Source of the DNA: an uncultured Clostridia bacterium | GTDB taxonomy: Bacteria; Bacillota; Clostridia; TANB77; CAG-508 | Assembly (NCBI GenBank): GCA_947584125.1 | Contig: CANPWI010000021.1 | Coordinates: 1-15,158 of the forward strand | Direction of reading: 5' to 3' | DNA length: 15,158 bases | In this document: positions 7,149 to 14,055 of the stretch, one piece after another | Layout: every line of letters begins with the position of its first letter | Numbering within the stretch: the first letter of the stretch is position 1 | The notes under the pieces: model-generated | The model's input: only the letters and a program-made list of their open reading frames with translations | Databases searched by the model: none | Told to the model about the DNA's origin: nothing | Made by a program: the position numbers and the translations under genes

Positions 7149-7223
7149 TTATTCTTTTATTCCAAATATTAATTTAACAATACCCCTTAAACATTTTGGA
7201 ACTTTTTTTACAACTATTGTCAT
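7149..7223 (-). CDS. spoVM: SpoVM, stage V sporulation micro-protein
   Basis: A 24-residue protein beginning MTIVVKKVPKCLRGIVK and ending FGIKE. It matches B. subtilis SpoVM (26 residues) around the PKxLxGIV core, and Pro9, important for the kinked amphipathic helix, falls at the same position with this start. SpoVM inserts into the positively curved outer forespore membrane and anchors the SpoIVA coat basement layer. Two ATGs are possible; the second (7221-7223) is chosen because GGGAG lies 8 bases upstream of it, whereas the first (7227-7229) is only 2 bases from that site. Its place beside rpmB matches B. subtilis. It implies a spore former. It follows a small membrane-protein gene in an apparent operon. 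Confidence 0.85.
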   Translation of the reverse strand: MTIVVKKVPKCLRGIVKLIFGIKE

Positions 7224-7242
7224 TTTCATCACTCCCTTACTT

Positions 7243-7392
7243 TTAACAAGATAACCATATAAGTCCAATAATAACAACTGCTACGCCTATTACAAAAAGC
7301 CAGCCTGCTATTGGAAGTAATAATACAAGTAACATTCCTGCTCCAAAACCTACTAAGCATACACCTAATGTCTTTTTTAATAATTTTAACAT
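7243..7392 (-). CDS. Small two-helix membrane protein upstream of spoVM
   Basis: 49 residues: a basic amphipathic start (MLKLLKKTLG), then two hydrophobic stretches (about 10-26 and 31-47) split by PIAGW. An excellent AAGGAGGT ribosome binding site lies 8 bases before the ATG at 7390-7392. The stop is about 20 bases before the chosen spoVM start, so the two are probably transcribed together, and the product may be made during sporulation. No family name is certain. The clean ribosome binding site, the membrane-protein composition and the operon position make it a credible gene despite its size. Confidence 0.72.
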   Translation of the reverse strand: MLKLLKKTLGVCLVGFGAGMLLVLLLPIAGWLFVIGVAVVIIGLIWLSC

Positions 7393-7446
7393 AATATATT
7401 ACCTCCTTGTAATATTATATTAATTTATCGAAAAAAGGTGATTAAG

Positions 7447-8094
7447 ATGAAATTAAATAAAAAAAATGAAATAATAGAATTAATAGAACTACTAAAAGCT
7501 TATTATCCTGATAGTTGTTGTAGCTTAAATTTTAATAATGCTTTTGAACTTGTTGTTGCAGTTATGCTTTCAGCTCAATGTACAGATGAAAGAGTTAATT
7601 TAACAACTCCATCTATTTTTAAAAGATGCCCTACTCCTCAAGATTTTGTAAATATAGATATTAAAGAATTGGAAGATTTAGTTCACCCCTGCGGATTTTA
7701 TAAAAATAAAGCAAAAAATTTAAAAGCTTGTAGTAAAAAAATTATAGAAGATTTTAATGGAACTGTTCCAAATACTATGGAGGAATTAACTACTCTTGCA
7801 GGAATTGGTAGAAAAAGTGCTAATGTAATTTTATTAGAAGTTTTTGGTATTGCAAATGGAATTGCAATAGATACACATGCCAAAAGACTTTCAAATAGAA
7901 TAGGTTTATCTAAAGAAAAAACTCCTGAAAAAATTGAACAAGATTTATTAAAAATAATTCCAAAAGAATATTTAAAAGATATAAATCATTTATTTGTATA
8001 TCATGGTAGAGCAATATGTACTGCAAGGAATCCAAAATGTGAAATATGCCCTATTAATCATTTGTGTAAAAAAAATGGAATTAGTAAATATTAA
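7447..8094 (+). CDS. nth: Endonuclease III, DNA glycosylase/AP lyase
   Basis: 215 residues, the usual length. It removes oxidised pyrimidines and cuts at abasic sites in base excision repair. The helix-hairpin-helix LAGIGRKSANVIL contains the catalytic Lys123, IDTHAKRLSNR contains the catalytic Asp142, and the [4Fe-4S] cluster is bound by Cys191, Cys198, Cys201 and Cys207 (C-x6-C-x2-C-x5-C). The ATG at 7447 is chosen because AGGTG lies 6 bases upstream; the in-frame GTG at 7438 is part of that ribosome binding site. It is divergent from the spoVM unit across about 54 bases and probably co-transcribed with the Cys-rich gene that follows. Confidence 0.97.
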   Translation: MKLNKKNEIIELIELLKAYYPDSCCSLNFNNAFELVVAVMLSAQCTDERVNLTTPSIFKRCPTPQDFVNIDIKELEDLVHPCGFYKNKAKNLKACSKKIIEDFNGTVPNTMEELTTLAGIGRKSANVILLEVFGIANGIAIDTHAKRLSNRIGLSKEKTPEKIEQDLLKIIPKEYLKDINHLFVYHGRAICTARNPKCEICPINHLCKKNGISKY

Positions 8095-8151
8095 ATAAAT
8101 TATGAATAATTTGTTTAATATTTCTTATACTATTTTTAAGAGGTGATTAGT

Positions 8152-8286
8152 TTGTCCTGTATAAACTGTTCTTCAAATTGTATTTATCAAATAGATGGCA
8201 AATGTACTTTAGAAAACCCTGCTCCTATATTTATATCTCAAACTAATAATTGTGCTTATTTTATAAGCAATAATTCAAAATCTTAA
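8152..8286 (+). CDS. Small cysteine-rich protein of a Clostridia-wide type
   Basis: 44 residues starting with TTG, preceded by AGAGGTG with a 5-base spacer. Cysteines lie at 3, 6, 10, 18 and 34 (MSCINCSSNC, GKC, NCAYF), a spacing that suggests metal or Fe-S binding. Very similar short proteins ending in NCAYF-like motifs are common in Clostridia and are often mislabelled as hydroxymyristoyl-ACP dehydratase; this one is far too short for that enzyme and no function is known to me. It lies 57 bases after nth and is followed by a clear terminator, so it is probably the last gene of an nth operon. Confidence 0.7.
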   Translation: MSCINCSSNCIYQIDGKCTLENPAPIFISQTNNCAYFISNNSKS

Positions 8287-8303
8287 AATAGAAAACACAA
8301 TAT

Positions 8304-8336
8304 AAAAAGCAATCAAAAAAAATGATTGTTTTTTTA
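8304..8336 (+). terminator. Rho-independent terminator of the nth operon
   Basis: CAATCA (8310-8315) pairs with TGATTG (8323-8328), extended by a G-T pair and A-T pairs to about 8304-8336, and followed by a run of T. It lies about 18 bases after the stop of the Cys-rich gene. Confidence 0.8.
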
Positions 8337-8346
8337 TTTTATATGA

Positions 8347-8375
8347 TTGACAAAAATTTAATTAAGATATATATT
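8347..8375 (+). promoter_or_regulatory. Strong sigma-A promoter of the bactofilin-like gene
   Basis: A perfect TTGACA (8347-8352), a 17-base spacer and TATATT (8370-8375) lie about 32 bases before the ATG. An inverted repeat GATATA-TATT-TATATC (8366-8381) overlaps the -10 box and could be an operator, though it is weak evidence in AT-rich DNA. Confidence 0.75.
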
Positions 8376-8406
8376 TATATCATAATTTTATAAGGAGGAA
8401 TTTTTT

Positions 8407-9702
8407 ATGTTAAAAAACAAAAACAAATTAATTGTATTTTTTACAATTATTGCACTAATTATTTCATTTAGTTTTACGGTAGTTAATGCAGAAGAAGTAA
8501 ATGTAGATGAATCTGCTTTACAAAATGAAACTCAAAATGATATAATGCCTATTTCTGAAGAAACTGGTACTGCTCCTATTGCCAATACTACTGATGTAAC
8601 AGATAATACTGTTTCTACAAATGAAGCAACAGGTGAAACAACTGACGGAACAACTGATGGAACAACTGATGGTGAATCTAGCGAAACATCAGACCAAGAA
8701 ATTCATGAAGATGACTTATATTTATTTGGTAGTTCAATTAAAATGGACAAACTAGTTGACGGAAATGTATATATTTTCGGTAACGATGTTGAAATTACAG
8801 GTCAAATTAATGGTAACTTATTTGTTTTTGCAAATAATTTAAAATTTAGTAGTTCTTATACTAGATATTCAATTTTTGCATTTGCAGATAATATTGAATT
8901 TGATGGAGCTTGTAATGATTTATATGCCGCTTGTAACAATTTAAATCTATCTTATGATTCATATATAGTAAGAGATGTTCGTATTGTTGCAGCACAAAAA
9001 ATGGACTTTTTAGGTGCTGTTGGTAGAAACGCATTTTTAACATCTACAAACTATAATTTTGGTGAAGGAGAACAAGCAGCATTAATATATGGTAATTTAA
9101 ATTATACTTCACCAAATGAAATTACTATTCCAGATGGTGTAGTTGAAGGTACTGTTACATTTAACCAAGCACAACCTGTAGATTCAAATAAATCAATTCA
9201 AGAAATTGTAACAGCTAATGTATTTAGTTTATTAAAAGCTTTACTTTATACAATAATAGTTTACTTATTAATTTGTTGGTTAGCACCAAAATTTGTTAAA
9301 AAATCTGCTGGATATGTATCTGGAAAAATGGGAGCTGCTTTAGGAATAGGAATTTTAGCTTCAATAGTAGCTATTGTAGCAAGCATAGGTTTATTATCAA
9401 CAACAATTACTGCTCCTATTGCATTTACTTTATTTACAATTTATGGTTTATTAATGAGTATAAGTTTTGCAACAGTTGCTATTTGTTTAACAAAGAAATT
9501 TGCTAAAGACGGTGGAAAAGGTAAAACAATTGGTATACTTGTTTTAGTTACAATTATACTTTGGGCTTTAACAAGTCTAATTCCTGTTGCTAGTGCAATT
9601 ATTAGTTTAATAGTTTCTTTCATCGGATTAGGAATTATATTAATGTATGCATTTACTAAAAATAAAGCTACAACAGAAACTGTAACTGAAGTAAAAGAAT
9701 AA
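8407..9702 (+). CDS. Bactofilin-like beta-helix protein fused to C-terminal membrane helices
   Basis: 431 residues. A signal peptide (about 1-28, cleavage near VNA-EE) is followed by a Thr/Asp/Glu-rich linker (30-100), a region of repeated short beta strands (about 103-255; DLYLFGSSIKM, GNVYIFGNDVEI, GNLFVFANNLKF, SIFAFADNIEF) resembling the right-handed beta-helix of polymer-forming bactofilins, and about four or five transmembrane helices between 273 and 416. The tail (TKNKATTETVTEVKE) is polar. This layout is found in Firmicute proteins labelled polymer-forming cytoskeletal protein, with the beta-helix placed outside the cell. Function is unproven; an envelope scaffold is plausible. AAGGAGG lies 8 bases before the ATG. 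It is monocistronic with its own strong promoter and terminator. Confidence 0.78.
   Translation: MLKNKNKLIVFFTIIALIISFSFTVVNAEEVNVDESALQNETQNDIMPISEETGTAPIANTTDVTDNTVSTNEATGETTDGTTDGTTDGESSETSDQEIHEDDLYLFGSSIKMDKLVDGNVYIFGNDVEITGQINGNLFVFANNLKFSSSYTRYSIFAFADNIEFDGACNDLYAACNNLNLSYDSYIVRDVRIVAAQKMDFLGAVGRNAFLTSTNYNFGEGEQAALIYGNLNYTSPNEITIPDGVVEGTVTFNQAQPVDSNKSIQEIVTANVFSLLKALLYTIIVYLLICWLAPKFVKKSAGYVSGKMGAALGIGILASIVAIVASIGLLSTTITAPIAFTLFTIYGLLMSISFATVAICLTKKFAKDGGKGKTIGILVLVTIILWALTSLIPVASAIISLIVSFIGLGIILMYAFTKNKATTETVTEVKE
8638..8673 (+). repeat. Three tandem 12-bp repeats coding TTDG
   Basis: Three near-perfect 12-base units (ACAACTGATGGA type) code for TTDG three times at residues 78-89 of the bactofilin-like protein. 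They lie in the extracellular linker, so copy number could vary in frame and change linker length. Confidence 0.8.
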
Positions 9703-9710
9703 TAAATAAA

Positions 9711-9755
9711 AAAAATGAAAAAGATGATTAGTTTTCTAATCATCTTTTCATTTTT
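9711..9755. terminator. Bidirectional terminator shared by the bactofilin-like gene and rpe
   Basis: AAAAATGAAAAAGATGATTAG (9711-9731) pairs with CTAATCATCTTTTCATTTTT (9736-9755) around a TTTT loop, with one bulged A. T-runs follow on both strands. The right arm includes the rpe stop codon and its last codons. Confidence 0.82.
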
Positions 9756-10399
9756 TCTATTACATCTTTATAATCTTTTTCATTAATTATACCTGTACCT
9801 GATACTATTATATTTGTTCCTACTTCCTTAACCTTACTTATATTAGATAATTTTATTCCACCATCTGCTTCTATGTCTACATCTAATTTTTCTTTGTCAA
9901 TATAACTTTTTAATTCAGAAATTTTTTCAAGTGTAATATCTATTAACTCTTGTCCTCCCTTTCCTGGTTCTACAGTCATAACAAGTACTAAATGAATAAA
10001 TGGTAAAATTTTATATAACTTTTCTATTTTGGTATTTGGTTTTATCGCTATTCCAACCCTTATACCATTTTCTTTAATATATTTAATCATATTTTTAAGT
10101 TTTTCTTCATCTTCTATTGCCTCAATATGAAATGTAATAATATTTGGTTTTAAACTAAAATAAGTATTTACATACGAATAAACATCTTCAACCATTAAAT
10201 GTACATCTAAAGGTATATTAGATATTTGTTTTATATATTCAGCATATTCTAGCATTAATTGTGAATTATTATTTTCTACAAACTTACCATCCATAACATC
10301 TATATGAAAATAATCTGTATGTGCTGTTTCTAAATTATATATTGTTTTAATTATATCTTCTTTTTTCACAGATAAAATTGATGTTGAAATTTCTACCAT
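9740..10399 (-). CDS. rpe: Ribulose-phosphate 3-epimerase
   Basis: 219 residues, a normal length. It interconverts ribulose 5-phosphate and xylulose 5-phosphate in the pentose phosphate pathway on a TIM barrel. Family motifs: the STSIL start, FHIDVMDG with metal ligands His32 and Asp34, DVHLMV with His67, VMTVEPGKGGQ for the phosphate loop, and EADGGI with catalytic Asp179. The N-terminus (STSILSVKK) departs from the usual SILSADF, a mild divergence. The ATG overlaps the end of rsgA by 7 bases, and GGGAGG within rsgA serves as its ribosome binding site. It ends the rlmN operon inside a two-way terminator. In B. subtilis rpe also follows rsgA. Confidence 0.93.
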   Translation of the reverse strand: MVEISTSILSVKKEDIIKTIYNLETAHTDYFHIDVMDGKFVENNNSQLMLEYAEYIKQISNIPLDVHLMVEDVYSYVNTYFSLKPNIITFHIEAIEDEEKLKNMIKYIKENGIRVGIAIKPNTKIEKLYKILPFIHLVLVMTVEPGKGGQELIDITLEKISELKSYIDKEKLDVDIEADGGIKLSNISKVKEVGTNIIVSGTGIINEKDYKDVIEKMKR

Positions 10400-11277
10400 T
10401 TTCTTGCCTCCCTATCTTTTAATTCTTCATATATTTTTTTAAATCTTTCATATCTATCTTTGCTAATTTTCTGTTTCAGTACAGCTTCTTTTATTCCACA
10501 ATTATTTTCCTTTATATGAGTGCAACCTACAAATTCACAATTTGGTATATATTCATTAAATTCCCTAAAATATTTTTCTAAATTTTCGGATTCTATTTCA
10601 GATATATCAAATGTTGAAAATCCTGGTGTATCTGCAATATATGAGTTTTCATTAATTTTGTATAATTTTACACCTGTTGTTGTATTTTTTCCTCTTTTAT
10701 TTTTATTACTTATTTCACCTTCAACAGTTTTCTTATCATCATATAAACAATTAAGTAATGTAGATTTTCCAACACCTGAATTTCCTGTAAATGCACTTAT
10801 ATTATTATTTAGAACATTTTTTATTTCACTTATACCTTTTTTCTCTTTTGCATTTGTGAGTATTACTTTATATCCTATATTTTCATAAATTTGTTTTATA
10901 TTATCTATTTCATCTTTACTTGCTAAATCTATCTTATTTAAAACAATTATTGGTTTTATTTTTAAGTACTCTGAATATGCTAATTGTTTATCAAGCATAA
11001 GTAAATCTGGATTTGGCATTTTTAAAGATACAACAAATATTATCTGGGTTATATTACTCATTTTTGGTCTTTTTAAATATATCTTTCTATCATGAATATT
11101 TTCTATAATTCCTTTTTTATCTTCCTCGTTTAATATATCTATATCTACAATATCTCCAACTAATGGTGATATATCATCTTTTTTTAGTTTTCCTCTTGGT
11201 GCACATTCATATATTTCCTTTTTACTTTCAACTATATATAAATTTGAAATATTACTAATTACTAATCCTTCTTGCAA
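10393..11277 (-). CDS. rsgA: RsgA, circularly permuted ribosome-assembly GTPase
   Basis: 294 residues. It acts in late maturation of the 30S subunit. It has an N-terminal OB fold (about 1-70) and a GTPase with permuted motif order: G4 NKID (114-117) comes before G1 GNSGVGKS (165-172), the TTTG region (199-202) and G3 DTPGF (216-220). The C-terminal zinc site uses Cys247, Cys252, His254 and Cys260. The start is TTG at 11275-11277, supported by AAGGAG with a 7-base spacer; no ATG is near. It follows prkC after a 54-base gap holding a hairpin and overlaps rpe. Confidence 0.96.
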   Translation of the reverse strand: MQEGLVISNISNLYIVESKKEIYECAPRGKLKKDDISPLVGDIVDIDILNEEDKKGIIENIHDRKIYLKRPKMSNITQIIFVVSLKMPNPDLLMLDKQLAYSEYLKIKPIIVLNKIDLASKDEIDNIKQIYENIGYKVILTNAKEKKGISEIKNVLNNNISAFTGNSGVGKSTLLNCLYDDKKTVEGEISNKNKRGKNTTTGVKLYKINENSYIADTPGFSTFDISEIESENLEKYFREFNEYIPNCEFVGCTHIKENNCGIKEAVLKQKISKDRYERFKKIYEELKDREARKW

Positions 11278-11302
11278 ATTTATTCTCCTTTTATTATATA
11301 TT

Positions 11303-11325
11303 AGGCAGCAATTAAATTGCTGCCT
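11303..11325. repeat. Inverted repeat between prkC and rsgA
   Basis: AGGCAGCAAT (11303-11312) and ATTGCTGCCT (11316-11325) form a perfect 10-bp stem with a TAA loop, starting 7 bases after the prkC stop. Neither side has a proper U-run (the minus strand continues AATATATAATAAAAGG), so it may be a weak terminator, an RNA-stability element or a processing site rather than a full terminator. Confidence 0.65.
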
Positions 11326-11331
11326 TATAAT

Positions 11332-13314
11332 TTATTCTATTGTAATAGATGTTGCATTTTTTAAATTTAAAGATTTTGTTGCTTTAGTTGCTCCATCTAC
11401 TTTTACTTTTATTTCAACTGTTCCCTTTCCTGAGAAATTAGCACTTATGTTTGTAGCGTCTTTTCTTTCTTTATCATTATAATATATTCTCTCTTCATTA
11501 ACTGTTATTTCAAGTTTTACAGTATCAACTGTATTTTCTGTTGTTGTATTTGTTTCAGTATTTGTTGTAGGCTTATATCCTATTAAAGATTTTAAATTTA
11601 CTGTAACAGATCCATCAATTAATTCTTCTATTTTATTAACAGTTATTGTTATGTTTTCTCCTTTTTCAACTGTACTACCAACATCTAAAGTTTGTTTTAC
11701 AACAATTCCATTATCTTTGCTTGTATCTTCAGTTGTTGCAACTGCTGATAAAGTAAGTCCCGCTTCTTCAATCATTTTTTTAGCTTCTTCCTCAGTTCTA
11801 CCAATTAAGTTTGGAACTGATGTCATTTCTACTCCAGTACTTACTGTTAGCTTAATTGTTGCACCAGCATTTATCTCTGTATTTGCCTTTAAATCTTGGC
11901 TAATAACAACACCCTCTTCAACCTTTTTACTAGGTTCTTCTATAATTTCTACTTTTAATCCTAATTCTTCAAGTTCATCTATTGCTTCTTGTTTTTCTTT
12001 ACCAGTAACTTTTGGTACTGTAACTATTTTTTGACCTTTACTTACAACAACCTTTATTGTTGTTTTTTCTTTTATAGTGTAGTTAGGTATATATGAAGGG
12101 TCTTGAGAAATTATTATTCCTTCTGGGACATCTTCACTATATTCCTCACTTTGAACCTCATATACAAGATTTGCTTCTTTTGCTAAGCTTTCTGCTTCCA
12201 TTGCATTTTTTCCAACAAGTTCAGGGATTTGTACATCAGCAAGTCTTCCCATTGTCATTGCTAAATATGTTCCTCCTAAACTTAATACGAATAATAAAAT
12301 TAAACCTATAACTATTGATAAAGTTTTATGATTTTTTATAAATCCTTTCAATCCTTTTTCTTTCTTAGCATTTTTTCTAGCTCTATCCTTTTCTTTAATT
12401 TTTTCTCTCATATCACTTTGATAATCTGTTTTTATTACTTGTGTTGCAAATTCATGTTGCATAGTATTCATACTTACAAAATTTCCGTCAGGATTTTTTA
12501 ATGCTAAACTTAAATCTTTAAGCATTTCTGTAGCACTTAAATATCTATAATTTGGATCTTTTTGCATTGCCTTCATTATAATTTTATTTAATGCAACAGG
12601 TATTGTTGGATTTAAAACTATTGGTTCTACTGGTTTTTCTTGCATGTGTTTTAATGCTACAGATACTGGTGTATCTGCATCAAATGGTACTCTACCTGTA
12701 AGCATTTCATACATTACTACACCTAATGAATATAAATCTGATTTTGCATCTGTATATCCACCTTTTGCATGTTCTGGTGAAAAATAATGTACTGAACCTA
12801 TTGTAGTACCAAATGCTGTAATTGTAGAATTTGAAACTGCCTTTGCTATTCCAAAATCAGTTACTTTTGCCATTCCATCTTCTGTTATTATTATATTATG
12901 TGGTTTAATATCTCTGTGAATTATATTATTTCTATGAGCTGTTTCTAATGCTGATGCTATTTGCATAGCAACATTAACACTCCATTTCCAGCCAATAGCA
13001 CCATCTTCATTTATTATTTCTTTTAATGTTTTACCTTGTATTAATTCCATTACAATGTAATATAAATCTCCTTCGTTTCCTACATCATAAATTGAAACTA
13101 TATTTGGGTGTGTTAAACTTGCTGCTGATTGTGCTTCTGTATTGAATCTTTTTATAAATTCTTGGTCTGTTGTAAATTCCTCTCTTAATACCTTTACTGC
13201 AACAAATCTATTTAATAACTGACATCTTGCTTTATATACTGTTGCCATTCCACCGCTACCAATTTTCTCAATTATCTCATATCTGTTTCCTAAAACTTTA
13301 CCCTCTAAATTCAT
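11332..13314 (-). CDS. prkC: PASTA-domain Ser/Thr protein kinase (PrkC/StkP/IreK type)
   Basis: 660 residues. The cytoplasmic kinase (about 12-272) has the glycine loop GSGGMATVY (19-27), Lys41, HRDIKPHN (133-140), DFG (153-155) and SPE (179-181). A basic juxtamembrane stretch and one transmembrane helix (about 331-353) lead to three extracellular PASTA repeats (about 360-427, 428-495, 496-562) that in this family bind muropeptides or lipid II. A further ~95 residues (566-660) after a Thr-rich linker look beta-rich and are extra to the core family. It controls wall synthesis, growth and, in Bacillus, spore germination. Regulated by autophosphorylation and by the adjacent PP2C gene, 12 bases upstream. 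Its ribosome binding site is AAGGAGAGG. Confidence 0.97.
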   Translation of the reverse strand: MNLEGKVLGNRYEIIEKIGSGGMATVYKARCQLLNRFVAVKVLREEFTTDQEFIKRFNTEAQSAASLTHPNIVSIYDVGNEGDLYYIVMELIQGKTLKEIINEDGAIGWKWSVNVAMQIASALETAHRNNIIHRDIKPHNIIITEDGMAKVTDFGIAKAVSNSTITAFGTTIGSVHYFSPEHAKGGYTDAKSDLYSLGVVMYEMLTGRVPFDADTPVSVALKHMQEKPVEPIVLNPTIPVALNKIIMKAMQKDPNYRYLSATEMLKDLSLALKNPDGNFVSMNTMQHEFATQVIKTDYQSDMREKIKEKDRARKNAKKEKGLKGFIKNHKTLSIVIGLILLFVLSLGGTYLAMTMGRLADVQIPELVGKNAMEAESLAKEANLVYEVQSEEYSEDVPEGIIISQDPSYIPNYTIKEKTTIKVVVSKGQKIVTVPKVTGKEKQEAIDELEELGLKVEIIEEPSKKVEEGVVISQDLKANTEINAGATIKLTVSTGVEMTSVPNLIGRTEEEAKKMIEEAGLTLSAVATTEDTSKDNGIVVKQTLDVGSTVEKGENITITVNKIEELIDGSVTVNLKSLIGYKPTTNTETNTTTENTVDTVKLEITVNEERIYYNDKERKDATNISANFSGKGTVEIKVKVDGATKATKSLNLKNATSITIE

Positions 13315-13326
13315 AATAACCTCTCC

Positions 13327-14055
13327 TTAATTTTCTATCATTATAACTGTTATATTGTCATACCCACCTCTGTCGTTTGCAATTTGTATTAAGTTTTTTG
13401 TTGCTTCATTTTTATTCATTGTTATAACTTTGTATATCTCTTGGTCAGTCATCATATTAGTTAAACCATCTGTTGCCATAAGTATTATATCATCTTTTAA
13501 AAATCCCTTTACCATAATGTCTGGTTCAACATAAGCTGAACAACCTAGTGCCTTCATAAGCATATTTTTCTTAGGATGATGAACTGCTTCTTCTTTTGTA
13601 ATTGTTCCATCTTGAACAAGTTTTTCTACATAACTATGGTCTTTTGTTAGCTTTCTGATTATATCTTTTCTAATTCTATATATTCTGCTATCTCCTATAT
13701 GACCAATATATGCTCTGTTATTATATATTAAGCATACCTCTATTGTTGTTCCCATATTTTTCAGTTCTTCTTTTTCTCTTGATTTATCATATACAATTAA
13801 ATTAGCATATTCTATAGCATTTTTCACCAGTCTTTGGAGAGCTTCTTTATCCTTTGTATTAGTTTCAAAATTGCTTTCAATATAACTTTTTATACAATTT
13901 ACTGCTAAACTACTTGCAATTTCTCCACCTTTATATCCGCCCATTCCATCTGCTAATATGTATAATTTAATTTCAGAATCTTGCATTGATATATAGAAAT
14001 AATCTTGATTTTCTTCTCTTACTTTTCCTATATCCGTAGTTGCAAAAACTCTCAT
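13327..14055 (-). CDS. prpC: PP2C-family Ser/Thr protein phosphatase (PrpC/Stp)
   Basis: 242 residues. It removes phosphates from PrkC and its substrates using two metal ions. Motifs: REENQD (Asp18), ADGMGG (Asp36), IGHIGDSRIY (Asp122), ATDGLT (Asp196) and GGYDNITV (Asp233). The start is taken as the ATG at 14053-14055, preceded by GAGGTG and forming an ATGA overlap with the rlmN stop; an in-frame upstream ATG at 14088 would lie inside rlmN and adds a non-conserved lysine-rich extension. Order rlmN-prpC-prkC-rsgA-rpe matches B. subtilis. Cytoplasmic. Confidence 0.96.
   Translation of the reverse strand: MRVFATTDIGKVREENQDYFYISMQDSEIKLYILADGMGGYKGGEIASSLAVNCIKSYIESNFETNTKDKEALQRLVKNAIEYANLIVYDKSREKEELKNMGTTIEVCLIYNNRAYIGHIGDSRIYRIRKDIIRKLTKDHSYVEKLVQDGTITKEEAVHHPKKNMLMKALGCSAYVEPDIMVKGFLKDDIILMATDGLTNMMTDQEIYKVITMNKNEATKNLIQIANDRGGYDNITVIMIEN

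Noticed and set aside
7227..7229. First ATG of spoVM
   Set aside because: It lies only 2 bases from the GGGAG site, too close for efficient initiation, and puts the conserved proline at position 11 instead of 9.
10520..12311. Plus-strand reading frames opposite rsgA and prkC (10520-10888, 11651-12034, 12093-12311)
   Set aside because: They are shadows of well-identified minus-strand genes with no domain or ribosome binding site.
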